64,000 nucleotides of DNA from Paragorgia papillata (GCA_035771165.1 JAWNZC010000322.1:10429001-10493000), one strand, 5' to 3'; counted from the first letter of the stretch, positions 19,074-27,437 are shown. Numbers and translations: made by a program. The notes: generated from the letters alone by a model not told the origin.

Positions 19074-19628
19074 CATAGCTGTTAAGTACTGGGATGACAA
19101 AGCAAAAGCTGAAGCTGATATCCGAAAAAAAGCTGTTTACAAAGACATTTCAGATGTTGCTAAGTTAAAAGCCGAAGAACTAAGATTAAAAAATAACTTA
19201 AAACCTGAAAGGGAAGAAACCTTAGATAGGATAGCTGACGATGAAATAACAAAATATGAAAAATTTAAAAGTTTGCTAAAGAAAACTTTGTATCTTTGTC
19301 AACATTAGCTATAACTATTGCCGGCGTCATAACAACAGTAGTTATATTTGGTAAAAAAAACTTAACTAGCGCCGCAAAAGCAGCTGCAAAAGCGGCTGCT
19401 GAACTTGCAAAAGCATCACTAAAAATAGCAAAAGCGCAATACAAAATACTGAAAGCCGCCCTACCCGTAATACTTAAGTTGTTTAACATGTTAACCAAAT
19501 TATTGGTACTTGGTTCAAAAGGATTGCTATGGCTGTCAAAACATTTGTGGGTATTAGCTATTGCTTTTGCTTATATTCTTTACAAAAACGTGAAAGCACT
19601 TTCACCAAAAAAAGATAGTAATAAATGA
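18315..19628 (+). pseudogene. Probable separate late gene overlapping the integrase frame, broken by two shifts
   Basis: This begins at an internal ATG with its own late-type motif (ACAATAAATAAAATG). The acidic and globular part ends at a stop at 19073. From the A7 run at 19052-19058 the reading continues in another frame to a stop at 19308. From about 19267 it returns to the original frame, giving a hydrophobic, Ala/Lys-rich part with membrane segments to 19628. The two breaks cancel, as expected if one longer gene had been damaged; sequencing error in A-runs is an alternative. The product would be a structural or membrane protein of unknown family. Confidence 0.5.
19296..19628 (+). CDS. Hydrophobic Ala-rich membrane protein segment
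   Basis: About 110 codons without an ATG start; the first usable codon is TTG at 19296, so it may be only the 3' part of the broken gene beginning at 18315. It has a hydrophobic N-terminal segment, an Ala/Lys helix (SAAKAAAKAAAELAK) and two hydrophobic C-terminal segments. Its stop overlaps the next start (ATGA at 19625). Confidence 0.4.
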   Translation: MSTLAITIAGVITTVVIFGKKNLTSAAKAAAKAAAELAKASLKIAKAQYKILKAALPVILKLFNMLTKLLVLGSKGLLWLSKHLWVLAIAFAYILYKNVKALSPKKDSNK

Positions 19629-20155
19629 ACACAGAAGAACTTAACTTTGAAAACATACAACCAAACGTACAACATGAAAACAACAACCTTAGAGATGAAC
19701 TAATCCGCTTGTCTGCCGCAAAAGAAATTAAATACTCAGAAAAATATATCAAAAAGGCGAGTCAATCCGCATTAGAAAAAATCAAAGAAAACCATCAACG
19801 CGATCAAATGGATAAGGTCAACTCACAGTTAACTGAAAGTCTTATTTCCAAGTTTTCAAAATTAATGGAACAACTAAATATGGTTGAAAACAACGGTAAC
19901 CTAGACAAAGAACTATCGGAAAACAAACTTTTCCATGACGATGTTAAAACAATGGTTATGAAGGTATCCCCCTACATCCCTATGATTGGTTTGTTTTCAG
20001 GTGGACTAATACTAGCAAAACATATGTGGGACAAACCCGAAAACGAAGTAGATAAAGAAACACAAAATGAAGTACAAAGTAATCAGGATTCTAGCGCAAG
20101 CAACAATAGTAGCAATACTATTAATTCCGATAACGGTGGAGTTAATACTGATTAA
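19625..20155 (+). CDS. Single-pass membrane protein with long helical N terminus
   Basis: A 176-residue protein. Residues 1-110 are charged and helical, a hydrophobic segment VSPYIPMIGLFSGGLILA spans about 113-130, and the tail is Asn/Ser-rich and disordered. Not recognised. Its start overlaps the previous stop by 4 bases, implying co-expression with the upstream membrane segment. A virion membrane or scaffold role is possible. Confidence 0.55.
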   Translation: MNTEELNFENIQPNVQHENNNLRDELIRLSAAKEIKYSEKYIKKASQSALEKIKENHQRDQMDKVNSQLTESLISKFSKLMEQLNMVENNGNLDKELSENKLFHDDVKTMVMKVSPYIPMIGLFSGGLILAKHMWDKPENEVDKETQNEVQSNQDSSASNNSSNTINSDNGGVNTD

Positions 20156-20190
20156 AACATTATTATTTTAATTTCCCATTTTTAAATAAA

Positions 20191-20472
20191 ATGGGAAACT
20201 CAAAAAGTAAAACAAAAGAAAAACTTAACAAAAACCATAATACAAAAAAAGGATTCCAGCTTGGTATTAGTTTCGGAAAAGATTCTGAAACAATAGAAGG
20301 AAACGTGCAAATGGGTTGGACAAACAAAACAGTCAAGAACTACTCTCGTATACCCGGGTATACCACTTGTCAACACTGTCCTGAATCTCAGAACACATCT
20401 CCCGAACCAAATCGTCAATCACCATCAGCTTCCCATCAAACAGAGCCTGATCAAAGTGAACCCCTCGCATAA
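20191..20472 (+). CDS. Small protein with N-myristoylation-type start
   Basis: A 93-residue protein starting MGNSKSKTKEK, a classic N-myristoylation signal (Gly2, Ser5/Ser7, following lysines). The rest is basic, then Pro/Ser/Gln-rich. Its 3' 140 bases overlap the convergent minus gene (20333-20833). The start follows TTTTAAATAAAATG. It may tether to host membranes; inference. Confidence 0.5.
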   Translation: MGNSKSKTKEKLNKNHNTKKGFQLGISFGKDSETIEGNVQMGWTNKTVKNYSRIPGYTTCQHCPESQNTSPEPNRQSPSASHQTEPDQSEPLA

Positions 20473-20833
20473 ACTCTCTAAGATTATTCAGCACCTTTCT
20501 ATAATTTTTAAAGGCAAACCTGTTTCTATCCACCGCTTTTGTCAAATTAGCTTTTCGCATATAACCAGCTATCAAAAGACCTAATCCCGACATTGCACCT
20601 AAAATCCATGGATTAAGTGTAATACAACCCAAAACAGTTCCACCAGTGCTACCAGATATTAAAACCACTTTCAAAAACAAAAAAATGTTGTCTTTGTACT
20701 TGCTTTTTTTATACATTCTCTCATAACATTTTGTTAGTCTGTGGTAGTGTGCATACATTTCCTTAAATCTCGTTATTTGGTCTTCAGTTAAATCTTTTGA
20801 GATATGATTAAAGTTAAATATTTTACAAATCAT
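20333..20833 (-). CDS. Two-helix membrane protein (SLATT-like layout)
   Basis: A 166-residue protein. An N-terminal helical region (1-50) is followed by two close hydrophobic segments (about 52-72 and 75-91, VVLISGSTGGTVLGCITL and ILGAMSGLGLLIAGY), then a long helical tail. This layout recalls SLATT-type or viral membrane proteins, but I cannot assign a family. The start lies in CTATAATAAATG. It overlaps the myristoylated-type gene on the other strand. Confidence 0.55.
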   Translation of the reverse strand: MICKIFNFNHISKDLTEDQITRFKEMYAHYHRLTKCYERMYKKSKYKDNIFLFLKVVLISGSTGGTVLGCITLNPWILGAMSGLGLLIAGYMRKANLTKAVDRNRFAFKNYRKVLNNLREFMRGVHFDQALFDGKLMVIDDLVREMCSEIQDSVDKWYTRVYESSS

Positions 20834-20846
20834 TTATTATAGTAAT

Positions 20847-20902
20847 TTTAAAGTGGGGACACTTTTTTCAACCATTTTTTCGACCATTTTTTCGACCATT
20901 TT
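20847..20902 (+). promoter_or_regulatory. Regulatory cassette copy 3
   Basis: TTTAAAGTGGGGACACTTTT and three C[GA]ACCATTTTTT repeats, matching copies 1 and 2 but without the TATATAATAAAG part right after. A related fragment, TTTAAAGTGGGACAACC, lies at 20985-21001, closer to the start at 21031. Confidence 0.7.
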
Positions 20903-20946
20903 GATGGGACAACCTTTCACTTTTTTGAATAATAAAGAAATGTACT

Positions 20947-20981
20947 AAAGTTAACTTTAACTTTAAGTTAAAGTTAACTTT
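20947..20981. promoter_or_regulatory. 35-bp near-perfect palindrome
   Basis: AAAGTTAACTTTAACTTT is followed by AAGTTAAAGTTAACTTT, nearly its own reverse complement. It sits in the upstream region of the SAP/NUMOD gene and of the minus gene at 20833. A possible operator or replication site. Confidence 0.6.
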
Positions 20982-21030
20982 GACTTTAAAGTGGGACAAC
21001 CTACCAAAAAAAGGTATATAATAAATAACA

Positions 21031-21348
21031 ATGTATACAATAAGACAACTAAGACAAATGGGTAAAGAAAGAGGAATCAAATACTTTTCAAAAATGAATA
21101 GTAAAACTCTATGTGAAAAACTTGGTCTTACGCTAGTAAGAAACCAAGCATTCGACACACACAACAAAAACAAAATTGGTATACCAGTTCCAATCACAAT
21201 CGAAAACATGGAAAGCGGTGAAATTATAAAATTTCCAAGCATATACAAAGCATCAAAACATCTTGACATAAACCCAAATTACATCTACAAATTCCTAAAA
21301 GAAAAAACTGTATCAATAAAGGGGTGTCCGTACTCTATCACCAAATAG
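21031..21348 (+). CDS. SAP-like plus NUMOD1-like DNA-binding protein
   Basis: A 105-residue protein. Residues 2-32 (TIRQLRQMGKERGIKYFSKM then LCEKLGL) resemble a SAP helix-extended-helix motif. The C-terminal 45 residues (FPSIYKASKHLDINPNYIYK) resemble NUMOD1, a helix-turn-helix module found in homing endonucleases. No nuclease core is seen, so it may be a regulator or an origin-binding factor. The start follows TATATAATAAATAACAATG. Confidence 0.55.
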   Translation: MYTIRQLRQMGKERGIKYFSKMNSKTLCEKLGLTLVRNQAFDTHNKNKIGIPVPITIENMESGEIIKFPSIYKASKHLDINPNYIYKFLKEKTVSIKGCPYSITK

Positions 21349-21383
21349 TCAGTTTTTCAATTCCATACTTCCTTTTCAAAAAA

Positions 21384-21410
21384 ATTTCATATATTTTAAA
21401 TATATGAAAT
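21384..21410. terminator. Hairpin after the SAP/NUMOD gene
   Basis: The same ATTTCATATA/TATATGAAAT stem as at 9415-9441, located 36 bases after the stop and upstream of the polymerase promoter (ACTATAATAAAGGG at about 21439-21452). Confidence 0.5.
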
Positions 21411-21457
21411 TAAATCAAATTTTTTTTTGCAAAATCTTACTATAATAAAGGGATAAA

Positions 21458-24400
21458 ATGTGGAATACTATTACTGAATATATTAAAAAACTTGAACTTA
21501 AAAACAAACGTCAAGTTCAAAAACAAGAAGAAAAACATCAACAAGAAAAAACAAGACTTCAGCGACAAATTCAACGACAACAGCAAGAAGAAAAACGACA
21601 ACAAGAAAAAGTCAAGCGTCAACAAGAAAAAGTCAAACAAAAATTACAGCAAAAAATGAACGTCGTTTTGGAAAAAGCGAAAAAACAATGGAACAAGCAA
21701 GAACTCAAAGCTCTGAAAAAGAAACAACACAAGGAAACCATCAAGTGGCGAAAAGAAATCAAACAGGAGTCCAAACGTCAATTCAACATCATCGAAGGAA
21801 AGAAATGGAAAGGATCCAAAAAACTCGCCAATATTCGCGAAAAGCTTAGCAACAAGCTGTGGAACAGCCTCAACGAAAACGCAAAAATGACAAAAAAATT
21901 CAATGAAAGCAGCTTCCTACCAACAATTGTTTCAAGAGCAATACGCAAAAACACCGAAAAGTGGGAAATTAATGGCGATGGAGTTAAAGACCCAAAAGCA
22001 TTCGTCTATGGTGTTGCAGAAAACGTTGAAAAATTAATTAACAACACCGCAAGTGTTGGAAAAAAGGTAAAAACAATCCTTGTTTGTCTGTTAAAAGATG
22101 CTAACGACAACGAAGAATTGGTCTACTTTAGAAGTAAAACCCATTCAATTATTTCAAAAGAAGATGCCAGCGAAGAATACAGAAAAATGTGTGGAAAAAT
22201 GTTAGAAAGTCTGTCAGCATTTCAGAGAAAAGGATCTGGATGGAGGTTACTTTACGTTAAAAATTTGGAAATTTTCATAACAAAATACAAACCAGTAAAC
22301 GGAAAAAGCTATAAACCTTTACCAAAATTCCTTAGCACCAAAAAGGCTATCATCAACATAGAAAACGACGGCAATCAGTGTTTCAAATACGCGGTAACAA
22401 GAGCATTAAACCCTGTGGAAAGAGATGGTGGAAGAGTAACCAAAGCTCTAAAACTTCAAGCAGAAAAACTTAACTGGGATAAAGTTGTGTTTCCTATGAA
22501 GTTAAAAGATATAACCAAGTTTGAAAATTTAAATGAGCTTAGTATTAATGTTTACGGATTTGATGAGGAAATTAAAAAGGTGTTTCCGTTAAAAATATCT
22601 AAAAACTATCATAAGAAAAACATTAAATTATTTCTACATAACGAACATTACAGCGTTATTAGCGATATAAGTAGACTACTAAGTTCACAGCTCTCAAAAA
22701 AGGAACACCAAACATATATTTGTCCTCGCTGTTTAAATGCATTTGGAACACAAAATATTCTAAACATTCACTTATCCATCTGTAGTACACATGACTGTCA
22801 AATCCATGAATATCCCAAAGAAGGAGCGGAAACATATTTTAAACAGTTTCAAAAAACAACAGATGTTCCGTTTGTCATTTACGCGGATTTCGAAAGCTTC
22901 ATCATTCCTGTTGACACCGTACAGAAAAATAATGACAAAAGCCACACCACTGCTTACCAGCACCATCAACCATCAGGATATTGTTACACTGTTAAATGTA
23001 AAGACAAAACCATATTCCAAGACAAAACTGTGCTGTATACAATGGAAAACGAAGACGAGGATATAGGCAAAAAATTTGTTGAAAGTGTAGAACTGGAGAT
23101 GAAAGAAATCTATGAAATTACAAAACAAATTAAACCTATTCAAATGAGTAAAACACAAGAAAAAGAATTTCGGTGTGTAAAGAACTGCTATGTTTGTAGT
23201 GAAACATTGAACGCTGATCGAGTCCGGGACCACTGTCATCTAACAGGAAAGTATCGTGGTGCCGCCCACAACAAGTGTAATTTAAAAATGAAAACCCCAA
23301 AATTTGTTCCTGTTTTGTTCCACAACCTGGAAGGTTATGATGCCCATCTGTTCATTAAAAGTCTAGGACTTTCAGAAGGAAAAATTAACTGTATACCTAA
23401 GACAGACGAAAAGTACATCAGTTTTAGTAAGGAAGTGGTTATGGAGACAATAACAAAAAACGAAAAAACAAGAAATGTTAAGTATGAGCTAAGGTTCTTA
23501 GATTCATTAAAGTTTACCTTAAGTTCATTAGACGGACTAGTCAAAAACTTAGGTGTTAACCAGTTTAAATCTGTAGAACAAGGGTTTAACGGTTATACCA
23601 AAACCCAAGTTAACCTACTTAAGAAAAAGGGAGTTTTCCCCTATGAGTTCATGTCTGGATTTGAAAAACTAAGTTATCCTCAGCTACCTAACAAATCTGA
23701 GTTCTTTTCCAAGTTAAACAACACACACATTTCAGACGAGGATTACAAGCATGCTCAAAATGTTTGGACAAAATTTAATTGTCAAAATATGCGGGATTAC
23801 CATAACTTATACCTTAAAACCGACGTACTACTTTTAGCTGATGTTATGGAAAGTTTTAGAAATGTTTGTAAGAAAAATTACGGCTTAGAACCACTTTGGT
23901 ACTATACCAGTCCGGGTCTGGCATGGGATGCAGCCCTAAAACTAACAAAAGTTAAGCTGGAACTAATAACTGATCCCGACATGTACCTTATGATTGAAAA
24001 AGGAATTCGAGGTGGTATCTCAACTATCACCAAAAGATATGCGAAAGCTAACAATAAGTACATGCCTAACTTCAAACTTAATGAATTAAATGTTTTCCTA
24101 GCGTATTTAGATGCTAACAATCTGTATGGATGGGCAATGAGTAAAAAACTTCCGGTTAAAGACTTTAAGTGGTTGGAACAAAAACAACTTGAAACATGGA
24201 AATCCGTGCCGTGTATTTTAGAAGTGGATCTAGAATACCCACAAGAATTACACGAACTGCATAACGAATATCCATTAGCTGCGGAAAGGTTAAGTGTTGA
24301 CGGAGTAAATAAGTTAATCCCTAACTTAATGAACAAGAAAAAGTACGTCATTCACCACGAGGCACTAAAGCAATGCTTAGAACTAGGGTTAAAGTTAACT

Positions 24401-25303
24401 AAAATTCACCGCGGAATTACGTTTGTTGAAGAAGCCTGGCTAAAACCGTACATCAAACTTAACACAGATTTAAGAACCAAGGCAACTTCAGATTTTGAGA
24501 AAGATTTCTTTAAGTTAATGAATAACTCGGTATTCGGTAAAACCATGGAAAATGTAAGAAACCGGGTTGATGTCAAACTAGTAACTAACGAAGAACAGCT
24601 TGAAAAATTAGCGAAAAAATCCAACTTTGACTGGGTTAACATTTTCACAGAAAACTTAGTTGCTGTGCATATGAAAAAGACCATGGTAAAACTTAACAAA
24701 CCCATATACTTAGGTATGAGTATTCTGGATATCAGCAAAACGTTAATGTACGATTTCCATTATAATTACATTAAACCCAAGTATGGGAAGAAGGCCAGTC
24801 TGCTGTTTACGGATACAGATAGCTTGTGCTATGAAATCCAAACCGAGGACTTCTACAAGGATATCAGTAATGATGTAAGTAGTAGGTTTGACACCAGTAA
24901 CTTCCCTAAGGAACACAGCGATAGCGCGGGAAACCCTAGTGGAATCCAAACCGGTGTCAACAAAAAGGTTATTGGTATGTTTAAGGATGAGGCGGGTGGA
25001 AAACAAATCACAGAATTTGTAGGATTGCGGAGTAAGCTGTACGCTTACAAGATGAACTCCGGATCTGAAGAAAAAAAATGCAAGGGAGTAAAGAAAGGAG
25101 TAGTTAAAAATGAGATCACCTTTCAGGATTACAAAGACTGTGTGTTTAGTAAAAAACACTTAATGAAAGGCATGAACACTTTCCGGAGCCGGCAACACGA
25201 GATTTACACGGAACACATCAATAAGATAGCACTTTCGGCAAACGACGACAAAAGAATAATTTGTAACGACGGAATTCAGACATTGGCAATCGGTCATTGT
25301 TAA
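21458..25303 (+). CDS. polB: Protein-primed family B DNA polymerase with OTU-like, zinc-finger and endonuclease VII-like insertions
   Basis: A 1281-residue protein that would replicate the element from its ends. In order: a Gln/Lys-rich coiled coil (15-65); an OTU-like cysteine protease motif (Asp304, Cys308 in DGNQCF; His397 in HNEHYSVI); a C2H2-like finger (CPRC...HLSIC, about 423-443); exonuclease motif I (Asp477, Glu479 in YADFES); an HNH/endonuclease VII-like insert (C577-x2-C580, DHCHLTGKYRG at 591-601, CN); exo II (HNLEGYD, 622-628); exo III (Tyr785, Asp789); polymerase motif A (Asp885, LDANNLYG); motif B (1019 on, KLMNNSVFGK); and motif C (FTDTDS, Asp1119/Asp1121). All key residues seem present. 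The C terminus lies in the right TIR. The start follows ACTATAATAAAGGGATAAAATG. Confidence 0.96.
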   Translation: MWNTITEYIKKLELKNKRQVQKQEEKHQQEKTRLQRQIQRQQQEEKRQQEKVKRQQEKVKQKLQQKMNVVLEKAKKQWNKQELKALKKKQHKETIKWRKEIKQESKRQFNIIEGKKWKGSKKLANIREKLSNKLWNSLNENAKMTKKFNESSFLPTIVSRAIRKNTEKWEINGDGVKDPKAFVYGVAENVEKLINNTASVGKKVKTILVCLLKDANDNEELVYFRSKTHSIISKEDASEEYRKMCGKMLESLSAFQRKGSGWRLLYVKNLEIFITKYKPVNGKSYKPLPKFLSTKKAIINIENDGNQCFKYAVTRALNPVERDGGRVTKALKLQAEKLNWDKVVFPMKLKDITKFENLNELSINVYGFDEEIKKVFPLKISKNYHKKNIKLFLHNEHYSVISDISRLLSSQLSKKEHQTYICPRCLNAFGTQNILNIHLSICSTHDCQIHEYPKEGAETYFKQFQKTTDVPFVIYADFESFIIPVDTVQKNNDKSHTTAYQHHQPSGYCYTVKCKDKTIFQDKTVLYTMENEDEDIGKKFVESVELEMKEIYEITKQIKPIQMSKTQEKEFRCVKNCYVCSETLNADRVRDHCHLTGKYRGAAHNKCNLKMKTPKFVPVLFHNLEGYDAHLFIKSLGLSEGKINCIPKTDEKYISFSKEVVMETITKNEKTRNVKYELRFLDSLKFTLSSLDGLVKNLGVNQFKSVEQGFNGYTKTQVNLLKKKGVFPYEFMSGFEKLSYPQLPNKSEFFSKLNNTHISDEDYKHAQNVWTKFNCQNMRDYHNLYLKTDVLLLADVMESFRNVCKKNYGLEPLWYYTSPGLAWDAALKLTKVKLELITDPDMYLMIEKGIRGGISTITKRYAKANNKYMPNFKLNELNVFLAYLDANNLYGWAMSKKLPVKDFKWLEQKQLETWKSVPCILEVDLEYPQELHELHNEYPLAAERLSVDGVNKLIPNLMNKKKYVIHHEALKQCLELGLKLTKIHRGITFVEEAWLKPYIKLNTDLRTKATSDFEKDFFKLMNNSVFGKTMENVRNRVDVKLVTNEEQLEKLAKKSNFDWVNIFTENLVAVHMKKTMVKLNKPIYLGMSILDISKTLMYDFHYNYIKPKYGKKASLLFTDTDSLCYEIQTEDFYKDISNDVSSRFDTSNFPKEHSDSAGNPSGIQTGVNKKVIGMFKDEAGGKQITEFVGLRSKLYAYKMNSGSEEKKCKGVKKGVVKNEITFQDYKDCVFSKKHLMKGMNTFRSRQHEIYTEHINKIALSANDDKRIICNDGIQTLAIGHC

Positions 25304-25470
25304 ACGGGATTAGCCCCTGGGGTGGATGGGTATTATTATTAAAAAATTAATAATAATGTTAGTTGAAAAGGTTCAGGATGGCGCACATGAGTAAGGTGGT
25401 AAAATGGCGCCAAGGCGTTGCCAAAACGATAAAACCAAAAGTGCGCTAGAACCGGCCCTTTCCTACTACT
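25240..25470 (-). repeat. Polinton right terminal inverted repeat
   Basis: Reverse complement of 6679-6909. The last 21 or so codons and the stop of the polymerase gene (to 25303) lie inside it. Apparent identity of the two repeats suggests a recent insertion or recent gene conversion. Confidence 0.95.
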
Positions 25471-25476
25471 AATATG

Positions 25477-27437
25477 TGCACACAATACTTGATGAACACA
25501 TTTTATTTTTGGTAAAATTAAACAATCAGCCATTGGCAGCATTTGGCTTCAATCACTCAACCGTGTGGTATATGAATATTAACGTAATACCAAAGATTTG
25601 TGCACTTTCAGGGCACCCTCGACATAAATGGCAGCTCACTCCTTTGACGCTCGCCGCGTTTGCATTTTTTTCTAGTGACTATGTGTAATTATTATATAGC
25701 ATGCTATCGGATATGAGCTTTTGCGTAATCTGATTGGTTCCCTACTACTAGGCTATCAGCTCATATCCTACTACACACGTAAAAACGCGCAAGCTGTTAC
25801 AGACCTGCAAGCAAGTTGTTACAAGGCTGTTCAACAGGCTGTCACCGTCATGTGTTCGCACTGGTTGTCCCAGTATGTTAACATGTCTGTAGCAGGTTGT
25901 TGACAACTTGTAACAAGGCTGATGACTCCAACAGACTGATGACAAGTTGTTCCAACAACCTGTTACCGCTCTGCACTTAACAAGTTGTTAACAGATTGAT
26001 GCTAACAAGGTTGTAGCAGCTTCTTGAATGAACAGCATTGTTACAACCTGTTAACAGCCTTGCTACAAGCCTGTTGCGAACACATCCTGTTGACAGGCTG
26101 TGAGATTTTTACGTGTGTAGTAGAGGAAAAACAAGATGGCGGCATGTTTTTTAAAACTGCCGAAAAGAGTTGAAATTGACGGATTTTTATACAGAAAAAC
26201 ATCAACACCCTCAAACCAATGTATAAGAAAACAACATTGTGTAAAAATACATTAACAAATACACAATTTAGCATGTCAAATGGTAAAATTCACCTAAAAA
26301 TTACGTCTTTTTACTTCAAAAACCCGACTAAATTAGCGGGTTGATATTAATTTGTTGCCAAACAAAGAAACTCACGGTTAAAATCAAGCTTACAACACAC
26401 ATTTCGTAGGAGATCACCAGTAAAGAGACTTTTTTTATTTAGATAAGCATTTGGAGTAGTAAAAAGCATGTTCTTTTTCAAAAAGAACCAACTAAGTAAT
26501 TTAGTTTCGCTGCCGAAGGTGTTTCAGTTTCATTTTTGCATGAAATCAAAACCTTTTTCACGACAGCAACGCTAATATAAACAACTGACCCACCTTTTGA
26601 CTTCATAAAGGTACCTTTTAATCTTTTTTCTTGATCTGCTTAACACATTTTTTGCCTCTCGAGCAACATTTATACAACATTTCGAAGCTGTTTACCGAAC
26701 AGCTCTGCAGCCTGCGAGAAACTCTATGTGAATGCATCATTACGCATGGCGGAAGTATTAGTTGCCTATGCCGGAAGTTTGTCGTTTGAAACATTAAATT
26801 TCGCTATAATTTTGTCTCTTGTACAGTGCTTGGCTATATAATAAAACAATTATACCATTCGCTCTCGTCGTATATGAACTCATAGCCAACTCGGCGAAGC
26901 GCCTCGTTGGCTATGAGCTCATATACGACTCGAGCTCATGGTATAATTGTTAATTAGACACCAATAATGTAAAACACCGACAAAGTAAATATTAACAAAA
27001 TATAAGGCTTAGCCTCGTTTGTGTCTGCAATTCAAAATAATTTTTGCTTCATATATAACGAGGCCAGAAAGGCTCATTTAGCTGCATATAAAATATTTAA
27101 AGTGAAGGCCTTTATGAAAGTGGTCTATAACTGAAGTTTATGTAACCTCTCATATATACAGATTACTGGCGAAAACTGTGGTCATTTGTACTTTGGTCAA
27201 ATCTCGTAGTTTTTGAGCTTGGCAATTGTATTCACATACTTGTTGAAAATAAGAAATAAACTTTATGCCATGTATAATCAAACAAGCAGAAATTTGAAAA
27301 ATAAACGAGAGGGATATGAACCCTGCGCAAAATTAAACTTGGTGACAAAACTGGTAAGATATTTTTGATGCAAATAAGTTTTATGTTTACTAAAAACTAT
27401 AGCGTTTATAAATACTGCGAATTCGTAATAACTGTAC
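25477..27437. other. Ankyrin intron 1, right of the Polinton
   Basis: Contains a repeat rich in AACAAGTTGTT-type words (25771-26124) and a palindrome at 26864-26950 (CTCATAGCCAACTCGGCGAA arms). No exon recognised. Confidence 0.5.
25771..26124. repeat. Dispersed repeat with ACACGTAAAAA inverted ends, copy 1
   Basis: Begins TACTACACACGTAAAAA and ends TTTTTACGTGTGTAGTA. The interior is made of reshuffled GTTGTTACA/TGTAACAA words. A second copy lies at 29050-29372. Confidence 0.8.

Larger units (their letters stand above)
6679..25470. mobile_element. Complete Polinton/Maverick element (virus-like self-synthesising transposon)
   Basis: The element begins AGTAGTAGG and ends CCTACTACT. It has 231-bp terminal inverted repeats and is flanked on both sides by the 6-bp direct repeat AATATG (6673-6678 and 25471-25476). 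An AG start, long TIRs, a 6-bp duplication and a length of 15-20 kb are hallmarks of Polintons. Inside are PolB, a retroviral-type integrase, a packaging ATPase, major and minor capsid proteins and accessory genes, so it is probably the integrated form of a virus. It lies in intron 1 of an ankyrin-repeat gene. Genes are tightly packed, with gaps often under 60 bp. The coding strand is mixed: the capsid block (11.4-15.1 kb) is minus, while the replication genes are plus. Confidence 0.96.

Noticed and set aside
20868..21269. A 133-codon minus-strand frame across the regulatory region
   Set aside because: It reads through the shared cassette and is antisense to the SAP/NUMOD gene; no start motif.
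23902..24738. Minus-strand frames of 110-149 codons within PolB
   Set aside because: Shadows of the polymerase gene; hydrophobic composition is typical of antisense frames.
6679..25470. Classification as a virophage (mavirus-like) rather than a Polinton
   Set aside because: Many genes overlap between the two groups, but the 6-bp duplication, AG ends, PolB with endonuclease VII-like insert and host intron position are Polinton features.
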